Shown here: in pieces, positions 7,159-14,485 of the stretch | How the letters are laid out: each line of letters begins with the position of its first letter | Position numbering within the stretch: the stretch's first letter is position 1 | Source: a virus | IMG/VR virus record: IMGVR_UViG_3300031707_000104 | Location: 1 to 33,210 of that record | Length of the DNA: 33,210 nucleotides | Strand: one strand, 5' to 3' | The notes under the pieces: generated by a model | Databases searched by the model: none | What the model was told of the DNA's origin: nothing | Seen by the model: only the letters and a program-made list of their open reading frames with translations | Made by a program: the position numbers and the translations under genes

Positions 7159-7686
7159 ATGAAAACTAAAATTTGTTGTCATTGTAAAAATAAAAAGTCT
7201 CTTAAAGAATTTAATAAAAATAAAAGTATATTAGATAAACATAGAAGCGAATGTAAAGAGTGTAGTAAGATTTATAGACAAACAGAAAATTATCAAATTT
7301 CTAAAGAAAAATATCGGAAATCAATTAAATGGAAAATAACTCATAGAAATTATTCTCAATCTGCTATAGGAATTTATAATATGTTAAAATTTAGAGTAAA
7401 TAAAACAGGAAATAGATTTAGTCTAAAATTAACAGATTTTATAAAATGGTATAATAAACAAAAAAGAATTTGTGTGTATTGTAAACGAACAGAGAAGGAA
7501 TGTATCAAAGATTATAATAATAAATTTAAAAGATTAACTATAGATAGAAAAAATAATGATTTAAGTTATTACTTAAATAATATAGTATTATGTTGTTATA
7601 GATGTAATACAATTAAAGGAAATACTTTTATATATAATCAAATGTTAAAAATCGGAAAAATAATTAAAAATAACCTATCAAAATAA
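7159..7686 (+). CDS. HNH endonuclease, free-standing
   Basis: A 175-residue HNH protein. The N-terminus has a zinc finger formed by C6/C9 and C32/C35 (CCHC, CKEC). The middle is a basic helical DNA-binding section. The C-terminal nuclease has CVYC (105-108), LTIDRKNN (126-133) with Asp-Arg in place of Asp-His, an Asn near 140-141, and CCYRCN (145-150). The D-R variant of the first motif occurs in several phage HNH enzymes. It lies between the 5' nuclease/zinc-protein group and the OB-fold gene. Confidence 0.8.
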   Translation: MKTKICCHCKNKKSLKEFNKNKSILDKHRSECKECSKIYRQTENYQISKEKYRKSIKWKITHRNYSQSAIGIYNMLKFRVNKTGNRFSLKLTDFIKWYNKQKRICVYCKRTEKECIKDYNNKFKRLTIDRKNNDLSYYLNNIVLCCYRCNTIKGNTFIYNQMLKIGKIIKNNLSK

Positions 7687-7698
7687 GGGAGGTCTATA

Positions 7699-8247
7699 AT
7701 GGCAATACAAGAATTAAGAGGTAAGATTTTTAGAAAAGCAGGTAATGGGAAAGGTTTTTTAATTGAAGGACAAGAAAATTGGTTTAATGCTGGAGAAAAA
7801 GTAGTTTCTTATCTTGCTAAATTAAATATAGGAGATGAAATAGAAATTTCTTATTTTAAAAAAGGTGTTAAACAAGAAGTTACAATGATTAAAAAAATAG
7901 AAATTAAGAAAGAAGAACCAAAAGAGGAAGAATCAGAAGAATTTGTTTGTGAAGATTGTGGAGCAACATTAAAAAATAATAAATATAAAAAATGTTATAC
8001 TTGTAATCAAAAAGTTCCTAAATCCAAAGTATATGATAAACCTGAAGAAGCAAAAAAGGAATGGAAACCTAAATCGGATTATAATAATCCCGAAAGAGAT
8101 AGACAGATTCGTAAAGGCAATAGTTTAAATGCCAGTGCAGCAGTTTTATCTGGTGCAGATTGTATTAAAAATGCAGACCCAGAAACTATAGCAGAAATAA
8201 CTAAAGTAGTTGCAAATATTTTATTAGAATACTTAGAAGCAGATTAA
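7699..8247 (+). CDS. OB-fold-like / zinc-ribbon protein, possible second ssDNA-binding protein
   Basis: A 182-residue protein in three parts. First, a beta-rich N-terminus (GKIFRKAGNGKGFLIEGQ and IGDEIEISYFKKG, residues 8-55) resembling a small OB fold. Second, a zinc ribbon, CEDCG (78-82) with CYTCNQK (95-101). Third, a C-terminal segment, PERDRQIRKGNSLNASAAVL (about 131-150), ending in an acidic helix with EITKVVANILLEYLEAD. The RQxxIxRxxSLxxA pattern with an acidic end is seen in several phage single-strand-binding or replication accessory proteins. Position just before the primase-helicase supports a DNA role. No direct family match; strong ribosome binding site GGGAGG. Confidence 0.6.
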   Translation: MAIQELRGKIFRKAGNGKGFLIEGQENWFNAGEKVVSYLAKLNIGDEIEISYFKKGVKQEVTMIKKIEIKKEEPKEEESEEFVCEDCGATLKNNKYKKCYTCNQKVPKSKVYDKPEEAKKEWKPKSDYNNPERDRQIRKGNSLNASAAVLSGADCIKNADPETIAEITKVVANILLEYLEAD

Positions 8248-8255
8248 ATAAAAAA

Positions 8256-8951
8256 ATGAACCATAAATCAAAATTTTATTCTAAATGGTTAAGAAAACAA
8301 TTAATTAAATCTAAATTATATAATTTTTATATAATTAAGAAATGGTCAATTGCGAATATTGCTCATTATTTTAATTGTAGTAGATTTCCTATTACAAAAG
8401 CATTAAAAAAATATAAAATAAAAATTCGTAATACAGGAGAAGGTGCTCGAAAATATGGAAATCTATTAACTAAAGATATTCTTGTATATGAATATTATAA
8501 AAATAATTTATCTCTTAAAGAAATTGCCGATAAATATGGGATTTCTTCTGCTAAAAGGATACTATTTTATTTTAAAATTTATAAGATTCCAAGAAGAAGT
8601 CAACCTTTAGGAACTAAGATTAGATTTAATAAACAAGATTTAAAAGAAAGATTTTCTAAAATGAGAAAAGGAAAACTTCATTGGAATTTTAATAATTGGA
8701 GTAGTAGAAAACCATATAGTAAAAAATGGTCTTTGGAATTGAAAAATAGTATACGAGAAAGAGATAAATATATTTGTGCAGTTTGTAATAAGTATGGCAA
8801 TGAAGTACATCATATTAATTATGATAAAAAAGATTGTTCTTTCAATAATCTTATTACTTTATGTAAATCTTGTCATACTAAAACAGGATATAATAGACTA
8901 TTTTGGGAATTAATATTTAATATGAAAATTAAACTAAAGAGGGATATATAG
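8256..8951 (+). CDS. HNH endonuclease with two helix-turn-helix motifs
   Basis: A 231-residue protein. It has two N-terminal helix-turn-helix units of the homeodomain/sigma-like type (about 26-52, SIANIAHYFNCSRFPITKAL, and about 83-108, SLKEIADKYGISSAKRIL), then an HNH domain: C174/C177, EVHHINYDKKD (184-194), N198 and C203/C206. The order HTH-HTH-HNH is common in phage homing endonucleases. The start has no good Shine-Dalgarno, which suggests low expression. It is inserted directly upstream of the primase-helicase gene, whose ATG follows its stop without a gap. Confidence 0.85.
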   Translation: MNHKSKFYSKWLRKQLIKSKLYNFYIIKKWSIANIAHYFNCSRFPITKALKKYKIKIRNTGEGARKYGNLLTKDILVYEYYKNNLSLKEIADKYGISSAKRILFYFKIYKIPRRSQPLGTKIRFNKQDLKERFSKMRKGKLHWNFNNWSSRKPYSKKWSLELKNSIRERDKYICAVCNKYGNEVHHINYDKKDCSFNNLITLCKSCHTKTGYNRLFWELIFNMKIKLKRDI

Positions 8952-10814
8952 ATGGAATTAAATAATAATTTATTTGAATATCTAAAAGAGAAGATACCTA
9001 CATTTGAAAAAACAACTAAAAAAGGAGCCTATCTATTTACTTGTCCAAATATTGCTAATCACAAATATATAGCTAAATCTCCTACAGCAACAATTATAAA
9101 TGGTACTGAAAAGATTAGTTGTTTACAATGTGGATTTAAAGGAACTTTTTATGATGTAATTCGTCTTTTAGAACCAGATAAAAAATCTTATTCAGATGCT
9201 AAAATAATGGAGTATCTTATGAATTCATTAAAAGTGAATGTTTATTCGGAATTAGAAAATTATAAAACTTATGAATGGTCTTTAGTTCCAATAGCGAAAA
9301 ACGGAAAAGCACCATTAGAAAAAGATTGGACTAATAAAACCCATTATGAAAAATTAGAATGGATTAAATGGTTGGAAAATGGACTTAATCTAGGAGTAAG
9401 AACTGGAGAAATTAGTGGAATTACAGTTATCGATGTAGATTTAAAAGTGGCTCCAACTTTAGAATTAGAAGAAATCTATAAAGAATTAAATGCAGCAAAA
9501 ACATTAACTCAAAATTCCCCTCATGGAAAACATTTTATTTTTAGATATGATAAAGAAGTAAAGACCTCAACTGGTTTAAATGGTTTAACTGTTGATATAA
9601 GAAATGATGGAGCCCAATTGGTTGTAGCTCCTTCTAAAATAAGTAATTCAATTTATCATTGGATTAATTTAGGAGATGAAATTAAAATTATACCTGAAAA
9701 TGTCAAATCTAAGTTATTAATTAACAACAAGGTAGATGATAGTAGAGTCGAAAAAATGTCAGAAAAATTGTCGCAAAAAGGAGAGATAATTAAACTTAAA
9801 AATAATAATTTAGAAGGATGTTGTAACGATACTTTTGTAAAATTAGGAGGAATTCTTATTAATAAATTATCTACAGACCAAGTAGAATTTGTATTAAGTG
9901 TTTTTAATACTCAATTATTAGAAAATCCTATGCCTTTTTCTGCAATAAAAGGTATGATAGGCAGTTTAGAAGGTTATAAACAAACAGAAGAACAAACTCA
10001 AGAAAAATCGATTTATGAATGTATTCAATTAATAAAAATTGGAATACACGCCAAAGATATAATCGACCATACTGGAATTAAAAGAGCAATAGTAGATAAA
10101 TATTTATCTAAATTTAATAAAGAAGGAATTTTAGTAAGAAGGGGTAGGGGTCTTTATGATTTTAAAGAAAAAGTAGAATGGAGTGATTCAGTACCAGAAA
10201 AGGGACATGAATATCCTTATAAAATTCCTTATTTTAGTGATATAGCTTATTTCCAACAAGGAGATATTATTTTAATAGGAGCTCCAACAGGTAAAGGTAA
10301 AACTCATATAGCTCTAAATATAATAAAACAAATGAAAGAACAAGGAGTAAAACCTTATTATGTTTCATTAGAAAGTGGGTCTCGTTATTTAAAGATTGCT
10401 GAACAATTAAAATTAGATGTTAAGGATTTTTATGTTACAAAAGACCCAATAGACAATCCTACACAAATAGAAATAGAACCTAATTCTTTTACTATTATAT
10501 ATTGGCTTTATACAGGAGAAGATTTTGCAATGACTCAATCTATTTTTAAACATCTAAGTGATGAAATGAGGCGTAAGAATGGAATTTTAATTGTATTTAC
10601 TCAATTAAAAGAAGACTATAATTATTTTGCAGTAAACTTAATTAAATCATTTCCTCGTTTAGCTGCAAGATTTGTTTATGATGATACTACAGGAATTATT
10701 TCTCATTTTGAGGTAGATAAAATTACAGACCCCAAAGGTCATTATCAAACTGCAAGAGTAGATAGTGAATTTAATTTTGATACCAAAGAATTAAAAAAGA
10801 AAGAAATTATTTAA
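8952..10814 (+). CDS. Bifunctional primase-polymerase / RecA-fold helicase fusion
   Basis: Replication protein of 620 residues. Seen: an N-terminal zinc finger (C31, H37, C57, C60); an AEP-type primase-polymerase domain (about 108-235) with LVPIAKNGKAPL, the catalytic VIDVD (159-163), NSPHGKHFIFRY (188-199) and VDIRNDGAQLVVAPS (214-228); a linker that may match a primase C-terminal domain (about 285-340); a winged-helix segment (about 355-405); and a DnaB/RecA-like ATPase with Walker A GAPTGKGKT (443-451) and ILIVFTQLK (545-553). At the expected Walker B end the sequence reads TIIYWLYTGED (514-524), with Tyr517 where an Asp is usual. It should both prime and unwind DNA at the fork. Preceded by an AGAGGGA binding site. 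Confidence 0.85.
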   Translation: MELNNNLFEYLKEKIPTFEKTTKKGAYLFTCPNIANHKYIAKSPTATIINGTEKISCLQCGFKGTFYDVIRLLEPDKKSYSDAKIMEYLMNSLKVNVYSELENYKTYEWSLVPIAKNGKAPLEKDWTNKTHYEKLEWIKWLENGLNLGVRTGEISGITVIDVDLKVAPTLELEEIYKELNAAKTLTQNSPHGKHFIFRYDKEVKTSTGLNGLTVDIRNDGAQLVVAPSKISNSIYHWINLGDEIKIIPENVKSKLLINNKVDDSRVEKMSEKLSQKGEIIKLKNNNLEGCCNDTFVKLGGILINKLSTDQVEFVLSVFNTQLLENPMPFSAIKGMIGSLEGYKQTEEQTQEKSIYECIQLIKIGIHAKDIIDHTGIKRAIVDKYLSKFNKEGILVRRGRGLYDFKEKVEWSDSVPEKGHEYPYKIPYFSDIAYFQQGDIILIGAPTGKGKTHIALNIIKQMKEQGVKPYYVSLESGSRYLKIAEQLKLDVKDFYVTKDPIDNPTQIEIEPNSFTIIYWLYTGEDFAMTQSIFKHLSDEMRRKNGILIVFTQLKEDYNYFAVNLIKSFPRLAARFVYDDTTGIISHFEVDKITDPKGHYQTARVDSEFNFDTKELKKKEII

Positions 10815-10999
10815 TGAAAACTCATACTATAAACTATTTCTGTAAAGAATGTAAAAGAAAAACCGACCACGATTTGTATATCGATGCTTATTTATGGGCT
10901 TTTAATATTTGTATGGATTTATTCGGTAAATGTGTAGAATGTGGAACTTGTAATATAAATAAAGTAAAAGAAATAGAAATAGAACATTTTTTAGACTAA
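10814..10999 (+). CDS. Small zinc-ribbon protein, 61 aa
   Basis: Two cysteine pairs, CKEC (10-13) and CVECG (40-44), separated by a 26-residue helix-forming stretch rich in aromatic residues, with a Cys at 33 and another at 46. A classic zinc-ribbon layout, with no other hint of function. Start and stop overlap both neighbours by one base (TAATG), placing it in one translational unit with the primase-helicase and the nuclease that follows. Confidence 0.65.
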   Translation: MKTHTINYFCKECKRKTDHDLYIDAYLWAFNICMDLFGKCVECGTCNINKVKEIEIEHFLD

Positions 11000-11358
11000 T
11001 GAAAACTAAAAAACAAATAGGAAGACTTCTTGAAGAATACATCCTTGCTAAAGTAAAAGAAATAGACTCACAAGCCAGGTTAAGTCGTGGTAGTGGTTGT
11101 GGAAATGATTATTCCGATATTACATGTAATTTTGCTTTTATAGAATGTAAGAAGAGGAATACCGTAGATTTTACAATTAAAGAATCTGTTTGGAATCATT
11201 TAAATAATAATCTACCCATCAATACAAATAAGGTTTGTTTTATGGTACATGAAAATAAAAATGGTAAAAGATTGATAACATTAGATTGTGAAGATTTTTT
11301 TAGAGTATTAGATTTGGCAAATAATGAAGGAACTTTAAGTTTTATAAAGGAGAAATAA
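10999..11358 (+). CDS. PD-(D/E)XK nuclease, Holliday-junction-resolvase-like
   Basis: A 119-residue nuclease. Seen: an N-terminal helix with Glu12/Glu13 (GRLLEEYIL); ARLSRGSGCGNDYSDI (26-41) with the metal-binding D40; and FIECKKR (47-53) with E49 and K51, forming the D-x(n)-E-x-K core. The Ser-Arg-Gly-Ser-Gly turn before the Asp is typical of Hjc-like and phage resolvase-type members. Size fits a single-domain homodimer that cuts branched DNA, although a restriction-like or mismatch-type role cannot be excluded. Placed between replication genes. Confidence 0.7.
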   Translation: MKTKKQIGRLLEEYILAKVKEIDSQARLSRGSGCGNDYSDITCNFAFIECKKRNTVDFTIKESVWNHLNNNLPINTNKVCFMVHENKNGKRLITLDCEDFFRVLDLANNEGTLSFIKEK

Positions 11359-11507
11359 TGAGATTGATACATACATGTCCTATTTGTAATAAAAATTATG
11401 AAAGAGATTGTACTCCTGAACCAGATTTACCCTGTAACGGATGTATTGATAATATGAAATATTTAGATTATACATATTTATTAGAACGTTTGAGAATAGG
11501 ATTATAA
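11358..11507 (+). CDS. Small zinc-binding protein, 49 aa
   Basis: Two cysteine pairs (CPIC 7-10, CNGC 26-29) with an extra Cys18, then a short helix ending in LLERLRIGL. AAGGAGA lies just before the ATG, and the start overlaps the previous stop as TAATG. The 3' end, including the ribosome binding site for the next gene, is nearly repeated at the end of that next gene (see repeats). Confidence 0.6.
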   Translation: MRLIHTCPICNKNYERDCTPEPDLPCNGCIDNMKYLDYTYLLERLRIGL

Positions 11508-11511
11508 AATG
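11484..11511 (+). repeat. Gene-junction direct repeat, copy 1
   Basis: This segment ends the 49-aa gene and includes AATAGGATTATAAAATG, i.e. binding site, stop and next start. It matches 11860-11887 at all but about three of 28 positions. The two copies bracket the gene 11509-11883. Confidence 0.6.
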
Positions 11512-11883
11512 GATAGACAAGAAGCAAATAAAATATTAAAAGTTTTTGCTGCAAATCCAATGATTCTTCCTAATAAAAAATGTTTAATTTTCGCTAGACA
11601 AACAATAAAAGATGTTGAACAGATAGAAAAACTTATAGATGAAGAATTAATTAAGAAATGGAAGGGGTTAGTTTATATTAATCATATTTACGGATGTACT
11701 AGTGTAGGAGAATTAGAAAGAATTAATCTTATAGAGTTAGAAATGGATTCCAGAGAAACATGTATTAGTAGAAAAGAAGAACTAAGAGAATGGTTTAAAC
11801 AAGAACTAGAATTCCAACATGAATTAGAAGAACAAGAAATCGATATATTTGATTGTGAAGAACGTTTACAAATAGGATTATAA
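11509..11883 (+). CDS. Hypothetical protein, 124 aa
   Basis: No family recognised. A soluble, mixed alpha/beta N-terminal half (residues 1-75) is followed by a strongly acidic, Glu-rich helix (ISRKEELREWFKQELEFQ, then HELEEQEIDIFD). The C-terminus EERLQIGL mirrors the RLRIGL ending of the upstream gene, at both protein and DNA level. Its ribosome binding site (AGGA) lies inside the upstream gene's last codons. Confidence 0.6.
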   Translation: MDRQEANKILKVFAANPMILPNKKCLIFARQTIKDVEQIEKLIDEELIKKWKGLVYINHIYGCTSVGELERINLIELEMDSRETCISRKEELREWFKQELEFQHELEEQEIDIFDCEERLQIGL

Positions 11884-11887
11884 AATG
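11860..11887 (+). repeat. Gene-junction direct repeat, copy 2
   Basis: Near-copy of 11484-11511 at the junction between the 124-aa gene and the 78-aa gene, sharing GAACGTTT and AATAGGATTATAAAATG. The same reading frame (ending IGL-stop) is used in both. Confidence 0.6.
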
Positions 11888-12121
11888 AAAAACTATAAAT
11901 ATCCTAAAACTAAAAAATTAATTAAACAATTAAAACCCTACAGTGAAAAATATTCCAAAATAGCCAATAAATTTTGGAAAGATGTATATAAATTAGAACA
12001 AATAATGGAAAAAGTAACAGGAATTAAAGGAATCGAATTTTATCATTGTGATGGAGAAATTGCAGGAATTGGAAATGCAGATAGAAGCATGTCTTTAATT
12101 CATTGGAGAGAATTGGAATGA
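11885..12121 (+). CDS. Hypothetical protein, 78 aa
   Basis: Small basic protein, helical in the first 45 residues (KKLIKQLKPYSEKYSKIANK, then FWKDVYKLEQIMEK) and strand-like after that (IEFYHCDGEIAGIGN). No family recognised and no membrane segment. The stop overlaps the following HNH gene as ATGA. Confidence 0.55.
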   Translation: MKNYKYPKTKKLIKQLKPYSEKYSKIANKFWKDVYKLEQIMEKVTGIKGIEFYHCDGEIAGIGNADRSMSLIHWRELE

Positions 12122-12717
12122 AACACAAAATAAATTGTAAGTGTCCATTTTGTAAAGCAAAAAGAGGAGAATTAAAAGGTAAGAATCATCCAAAATTCAA
12201 AGAAAAACATAAATGTATAGACTGTGGAAAAAATACTTGTAGAAGAAAGAGCAAACGATGTTGGAATTGTTATATTAAATGGAGTCAGATACCAAAAAAT
12301 AATGGTAATTTTAAAGGTGGAAAACCCAAGTGCAAATGTGGTAAACCATTGAGTAGATATAAAGTTAAACAATGTCAGGAATGTTATATTAAAGAATTAA
12401 ATGCTAATCAAAGAGGCGAAAATCATCCTAATTGGCAAGAAGGAATTAGTAAACTACCTTATGCTTTTGAATTTACTCAAGAATTAAAAGAATCTATTCG
12501 TAAACGTGATAATTATACCTGCCAAAATTGTGGAATGACTGAAGAAGAACACCTTATAGTAACAGGTAGAGTTTTGCATATTCATCATATTGATTATAAT
12601 AAAAAGAACTGCAAAGAAGATAATTTAATTACATTATGTCAGGGGTGTAATTCTAAAGTAAATTTTAATCGGGATTACTGGTATGCTTATTTTAAATATA
12701 TAATGGAGGAGGAATAA
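12118..12717 (+). CDS. HNH endonuclease with multiple zinc fingers
   Basis: A 199-residue protein. Several CxxC pairs in the first 90 residues (C7/C9/C12, C33/C36, C48/C51, C72/C74, C86/C89) form zinc fingers, followed by ENHPNW (101-106) and an HNH domain with C135/C138, HIHHIDYNKKN (154-164), N169 and C174/C177. The tail FNRDYWYAYFKYIM is almost identical to that of the HNH gene at 22154-22747, so the two are paralogues. The ATG at 12118 (ATGA overlap) is preferred over an in-frame TTG at 12103. Its last codons supply GGAGGAGG for the next gene. It lies upstream of the recombinase gene. Confidence 0.85.
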   Translation: MKHKINCKCPFCKAKRGELKGKNHPKFKEKHKCIDCGKNTCRRKSKRCWNCYIKWSQIPKNNGNFKGGKPKCKCGKPLSRYKVKQCQECYIKELNANQRGENHPNWQEGISKLPYAFEFTQELKESIRKRDNYTCQNCGMTEEEHLIVTGRVLHIHHIDYNKKNCKEDNLITLCQGCNSKVNFNRDYWYAYFKYIMEEE

Positions 12718-12836
12718 TGAATTATTGTAATAACTGTGATATTGTACATGAAGAAAGAGATTGTCCTCTTTGTGATGCTAAAGAAGAAATTAAACGATTA
12801 GAGCAAGAAATAGAAGATTTAAATAATCAAGAATAG
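12717..12836 (+). CDS. Tiny zinc-ribbon plus helix protein, 39 aa
   Basis: CNNC (4-7) and CPLC (16-19) form one zinc site, followed by a charged helix KEEIKRLEQEIEDLNNQ that could be a short coiled coil. Preceded by a very strong GGAGGAGG binding site 4 bases from the ATG and TAATG-coupled. Zinc ribbon plus coiled coil suggests a small adaptor, but no family is recognised. Confidence 0.6.
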   Translation: MNYCNNCDIVHEERDCPLCDAKEEIKRLEQEIEDLNNQE

Positions 12837-12844
12837 GAGTAATT

Positions 12845-13828
12845 ATGGGTAGGAAAAAGGGCGGAAAAAATTTATCTAAGAAATTATTAGAAGAAAGAAA
12901 AACAGATAATAAAATAGAAAATAATCCTTTAGTAGAAAAAAATAATAATCAAATTTCTCAAGAAAGACGTGATAGATTAAATTCAGTATTAAGGGAGATT
13001 AATAAAGTTATTCCTAATTCTATTAAGTATGCTAATACTATTGAAATTAAAGAAAGACAATCTTTTGGATATAAGTGTCTGGATAAATTAACAGGAGGTG
13101 GCATAGTAAGAGGAAATTGTTCTGTTATTTGGGGGTCGAAGGGATGTGGAAAGACTACAATAGCCCTAAAACTTATTGCTACAGCTCAAAAGGAAGGTAA
13201 AATAGCTGCTTATTTAGATGTAGAGAGGTCTTATGACCCTGTTTGGGCTAAATCCTTTGGAGTAGATACCGAAAATTTAGTTTATGTAGTTTGTCCTACT
13301 GCAGAAACAGTAATGGATACAGTAATTAAATTATGTAAAGAAAAAATAGTAGATGTTATTGTTTTGGATTCTATACAAGGATTAAGTCCACATGGTGAAC
13401 AATATGAAGGTAAAGCAGAAAAAGAAAAATCTGTTCAGGATGATACAATGGCACTTTTAGCAAGAAAATTATCTCAATTTTTTAGAATGGCAACCCCTCA
13501 TATCTCAGATGCAAAATGTGCTTTATTATTAATAGGTCAAGCAAGAATGGATTTGGGAAGTTTTATTAAACTTGAAGTTTTAAGTGGTGGTCATGCATTA
13601 ATGCATAATTCTCGTTTAATTTTAAGATGTAGAAGAGGTCAAAAAACAGATGGTGAATTTGAAAAAAAACCTACAGGAAAATTAACAGAAAAAGGCAAAC
13701 CAGAAACAGAAAATATACAAATTGGATTTGACCTTGTAGTACACGTAAACAAATCTCAAATACAAGGATGTACTGAAGGACAAGAAATACATGTACCTTT
13801 TTATTACGTGGATGGTATTCATGAGTAA
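12845..13828 (+). CDS. RecA/UvsX-like recombinase
   Basis: Strand-exchange ATPase of 327 residues. Seen: a disordered basic/Asn-rich N-terminus (1-60); RecA core from about 65; Walker A GSKGCGKTT (97-105); YLDVERSYDPVWAKSFGVD (123-141), matching the RecA block that ends helix alpha-3; Walker B VDVIVLDSIQGL (169-180); a polymer/L1-like loop with EQYEGKAEKEKS (185-196); LLLIGQARMDLG (227-238), matching the RecA motif with the conserved Gln; and a C-terminal strand region. It resembles phage UvsX and cyanobacterial-type RecA-fold proteins more than the host RecA length (about 350). It drives recombination-dependent replication with SSB and SbcCD. Good AGGAG binding site. Confidence 0.85.
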   Translation: MGRKKGGKNLSKKLLEERKTDNKIENNPLVEKNNNQISQERRDRLNSVLREINKVIPNSIKYANTIEIKERQSFGYKCLDKLTGGGIVRGNCSVIWGSKGCGKTTIALKLIATAQKEGKIAAYLDVERSYDPVWAKSFGVDTENLVYVVCPTAETVMDTVIKLCKEKIVDVIVLDSIQGLSPHGEQYEGKAEKEKSVQDDTMALLARKLSQFFRMATPHISDAKCALLLIGQARMDLGSFIKLEVLSGGHALMHNSRLILRCRRGQKTDGEFEKKPTGKLTEKGKPETENIQIGFDLVVHVNKSQIQGCTEGQEIHVPFYYVDGIHE

Positions 13829-14054
13829 TCTTACTCAAAAAATCCAAAAATTAAATGAAGTGTATCATTCAATGAAAAAAAACTACGATACTCTTAAAAA
13901 AATGTTTAAAAACCATTCTACAATTCATCAGAAATTTTTTCTTTCTGAACAAATACTAATGCAAGGATATATGCTTATTAATGATAAATTTGAAAAAACT
14001 GAAACTCATAGAGAATTTAATCGTATTATTAAAAATATAAAAGATGAAAAATAA
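13821..14054 (+). CDS. Small helical protein, 77 aa
   Basis: All-helical, basic protein (MSNLTQKIQKLNEVYHSMKK at the start, FEKTETHREFNRIIKN near the end). No family recognised. The ATG at 13821 overlaps the recombinase stop by 8 nt and is preferred over an upstream in-frame ATG at 13791, which lies deep in the recombinase gene. The stop overlaps the next gene by 11 nt. Confidence 0.55.
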   Translation: MSNLTQKIQKLNEVYHSMKKNYDTLKKMFKNHSTIHQKFFLSEQILMQGYMLINDKFEKTETHREFNRIIKNIKDEK

Positions 14055-14292
14055 ATTAAAGATAAAAGAACCAATTTGGATTACTAAGTCAATTGGAATT
14101 GCAAGTAAAAGGGCATTTGCAGACCTTTATATAGAAATAATGTATAAAGACCAATATGGAAATAAAGTTTATCCAGCTCAATATTTTATACAAGCAGAAA
14201 AAATAATAACATACCACTACAGATATATAGGAAAGAATAGAATATATATTGTACCTATCAAAGATTTGGAGGTAATAAATGAGAGAACCTAA
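14044..14292 (+). CDS. Hypothetical beta-rich protein, 82 aa
   Basis: Small strand-rich basic protein with many Tyr and Ile residues (YKDQYGNKVYPAQYFIQAEK, then HYRYIGKNRIYIVPIKDL), which looks like a compact beta-barrel. No family recognised. The last 14 nt overlap the next start, whose GGAGG binding site is internal to this gene. Confidence 0.55.
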   Translation: MKNKLKIKEPIWITKSIGIASKRAFADLYIEIMYKDQYGNKVYPAQYFIQAEKIITYHYRYIGKNRIYIVPIKDLEVINERT

Positions 14293-14485
14293 ACGGATTC
14301 CTAGATTATTAAAAAAATTAGAACAAGTATGGATTAAGGTTCCAGATTTAAGATTAGGACAAGGATTAGAAAATATAGCAAGAGATAGAGGTATTGATTT
14401 ATTTTATTTAGAAGATGATGAATTAGAACGCATTTTAGATTTAATTATTGAAGAAATAGATAACCCTTATTACGGAAATAAATAA
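14279..14485 (+). CDS. Small conserved helical protein (RIPRLL...VPDLRLGQ type)
   Basis: A 68-residue protein matching from memory a widespread small family with the pattern R-x-P-x-R-I, W-x-K-x-PDLRLGQ, then FYLEDDELE (37-49). Here RIPRLLKKLEQVWIKVPDLR is followed by LGQGLENIA and LFYLEDDELERIL. It recalls DUF1040-like proteins. No activity is known to me for the family. TAATG-coupled to the DNA polymerase gene. Confidence 0.6.
   Translation: MREPKRIPRLLKKLEQVWIKVPDLRLGQGLENIARDRGIDLFYLEDDELERILDLIIEEIDNPYYGNK

Noticed and set aside
12103-12118. TTG start of the HNH gene
   Set aside because: The ATG at 12118 overlaps the previous stop as ATGA, as elsewhere in this genome.
12172-12372. Minus-strand frame inside the HNH gene
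   Set aside because: Complement of a zinc-finger coding region with clear motifs; no start signal.
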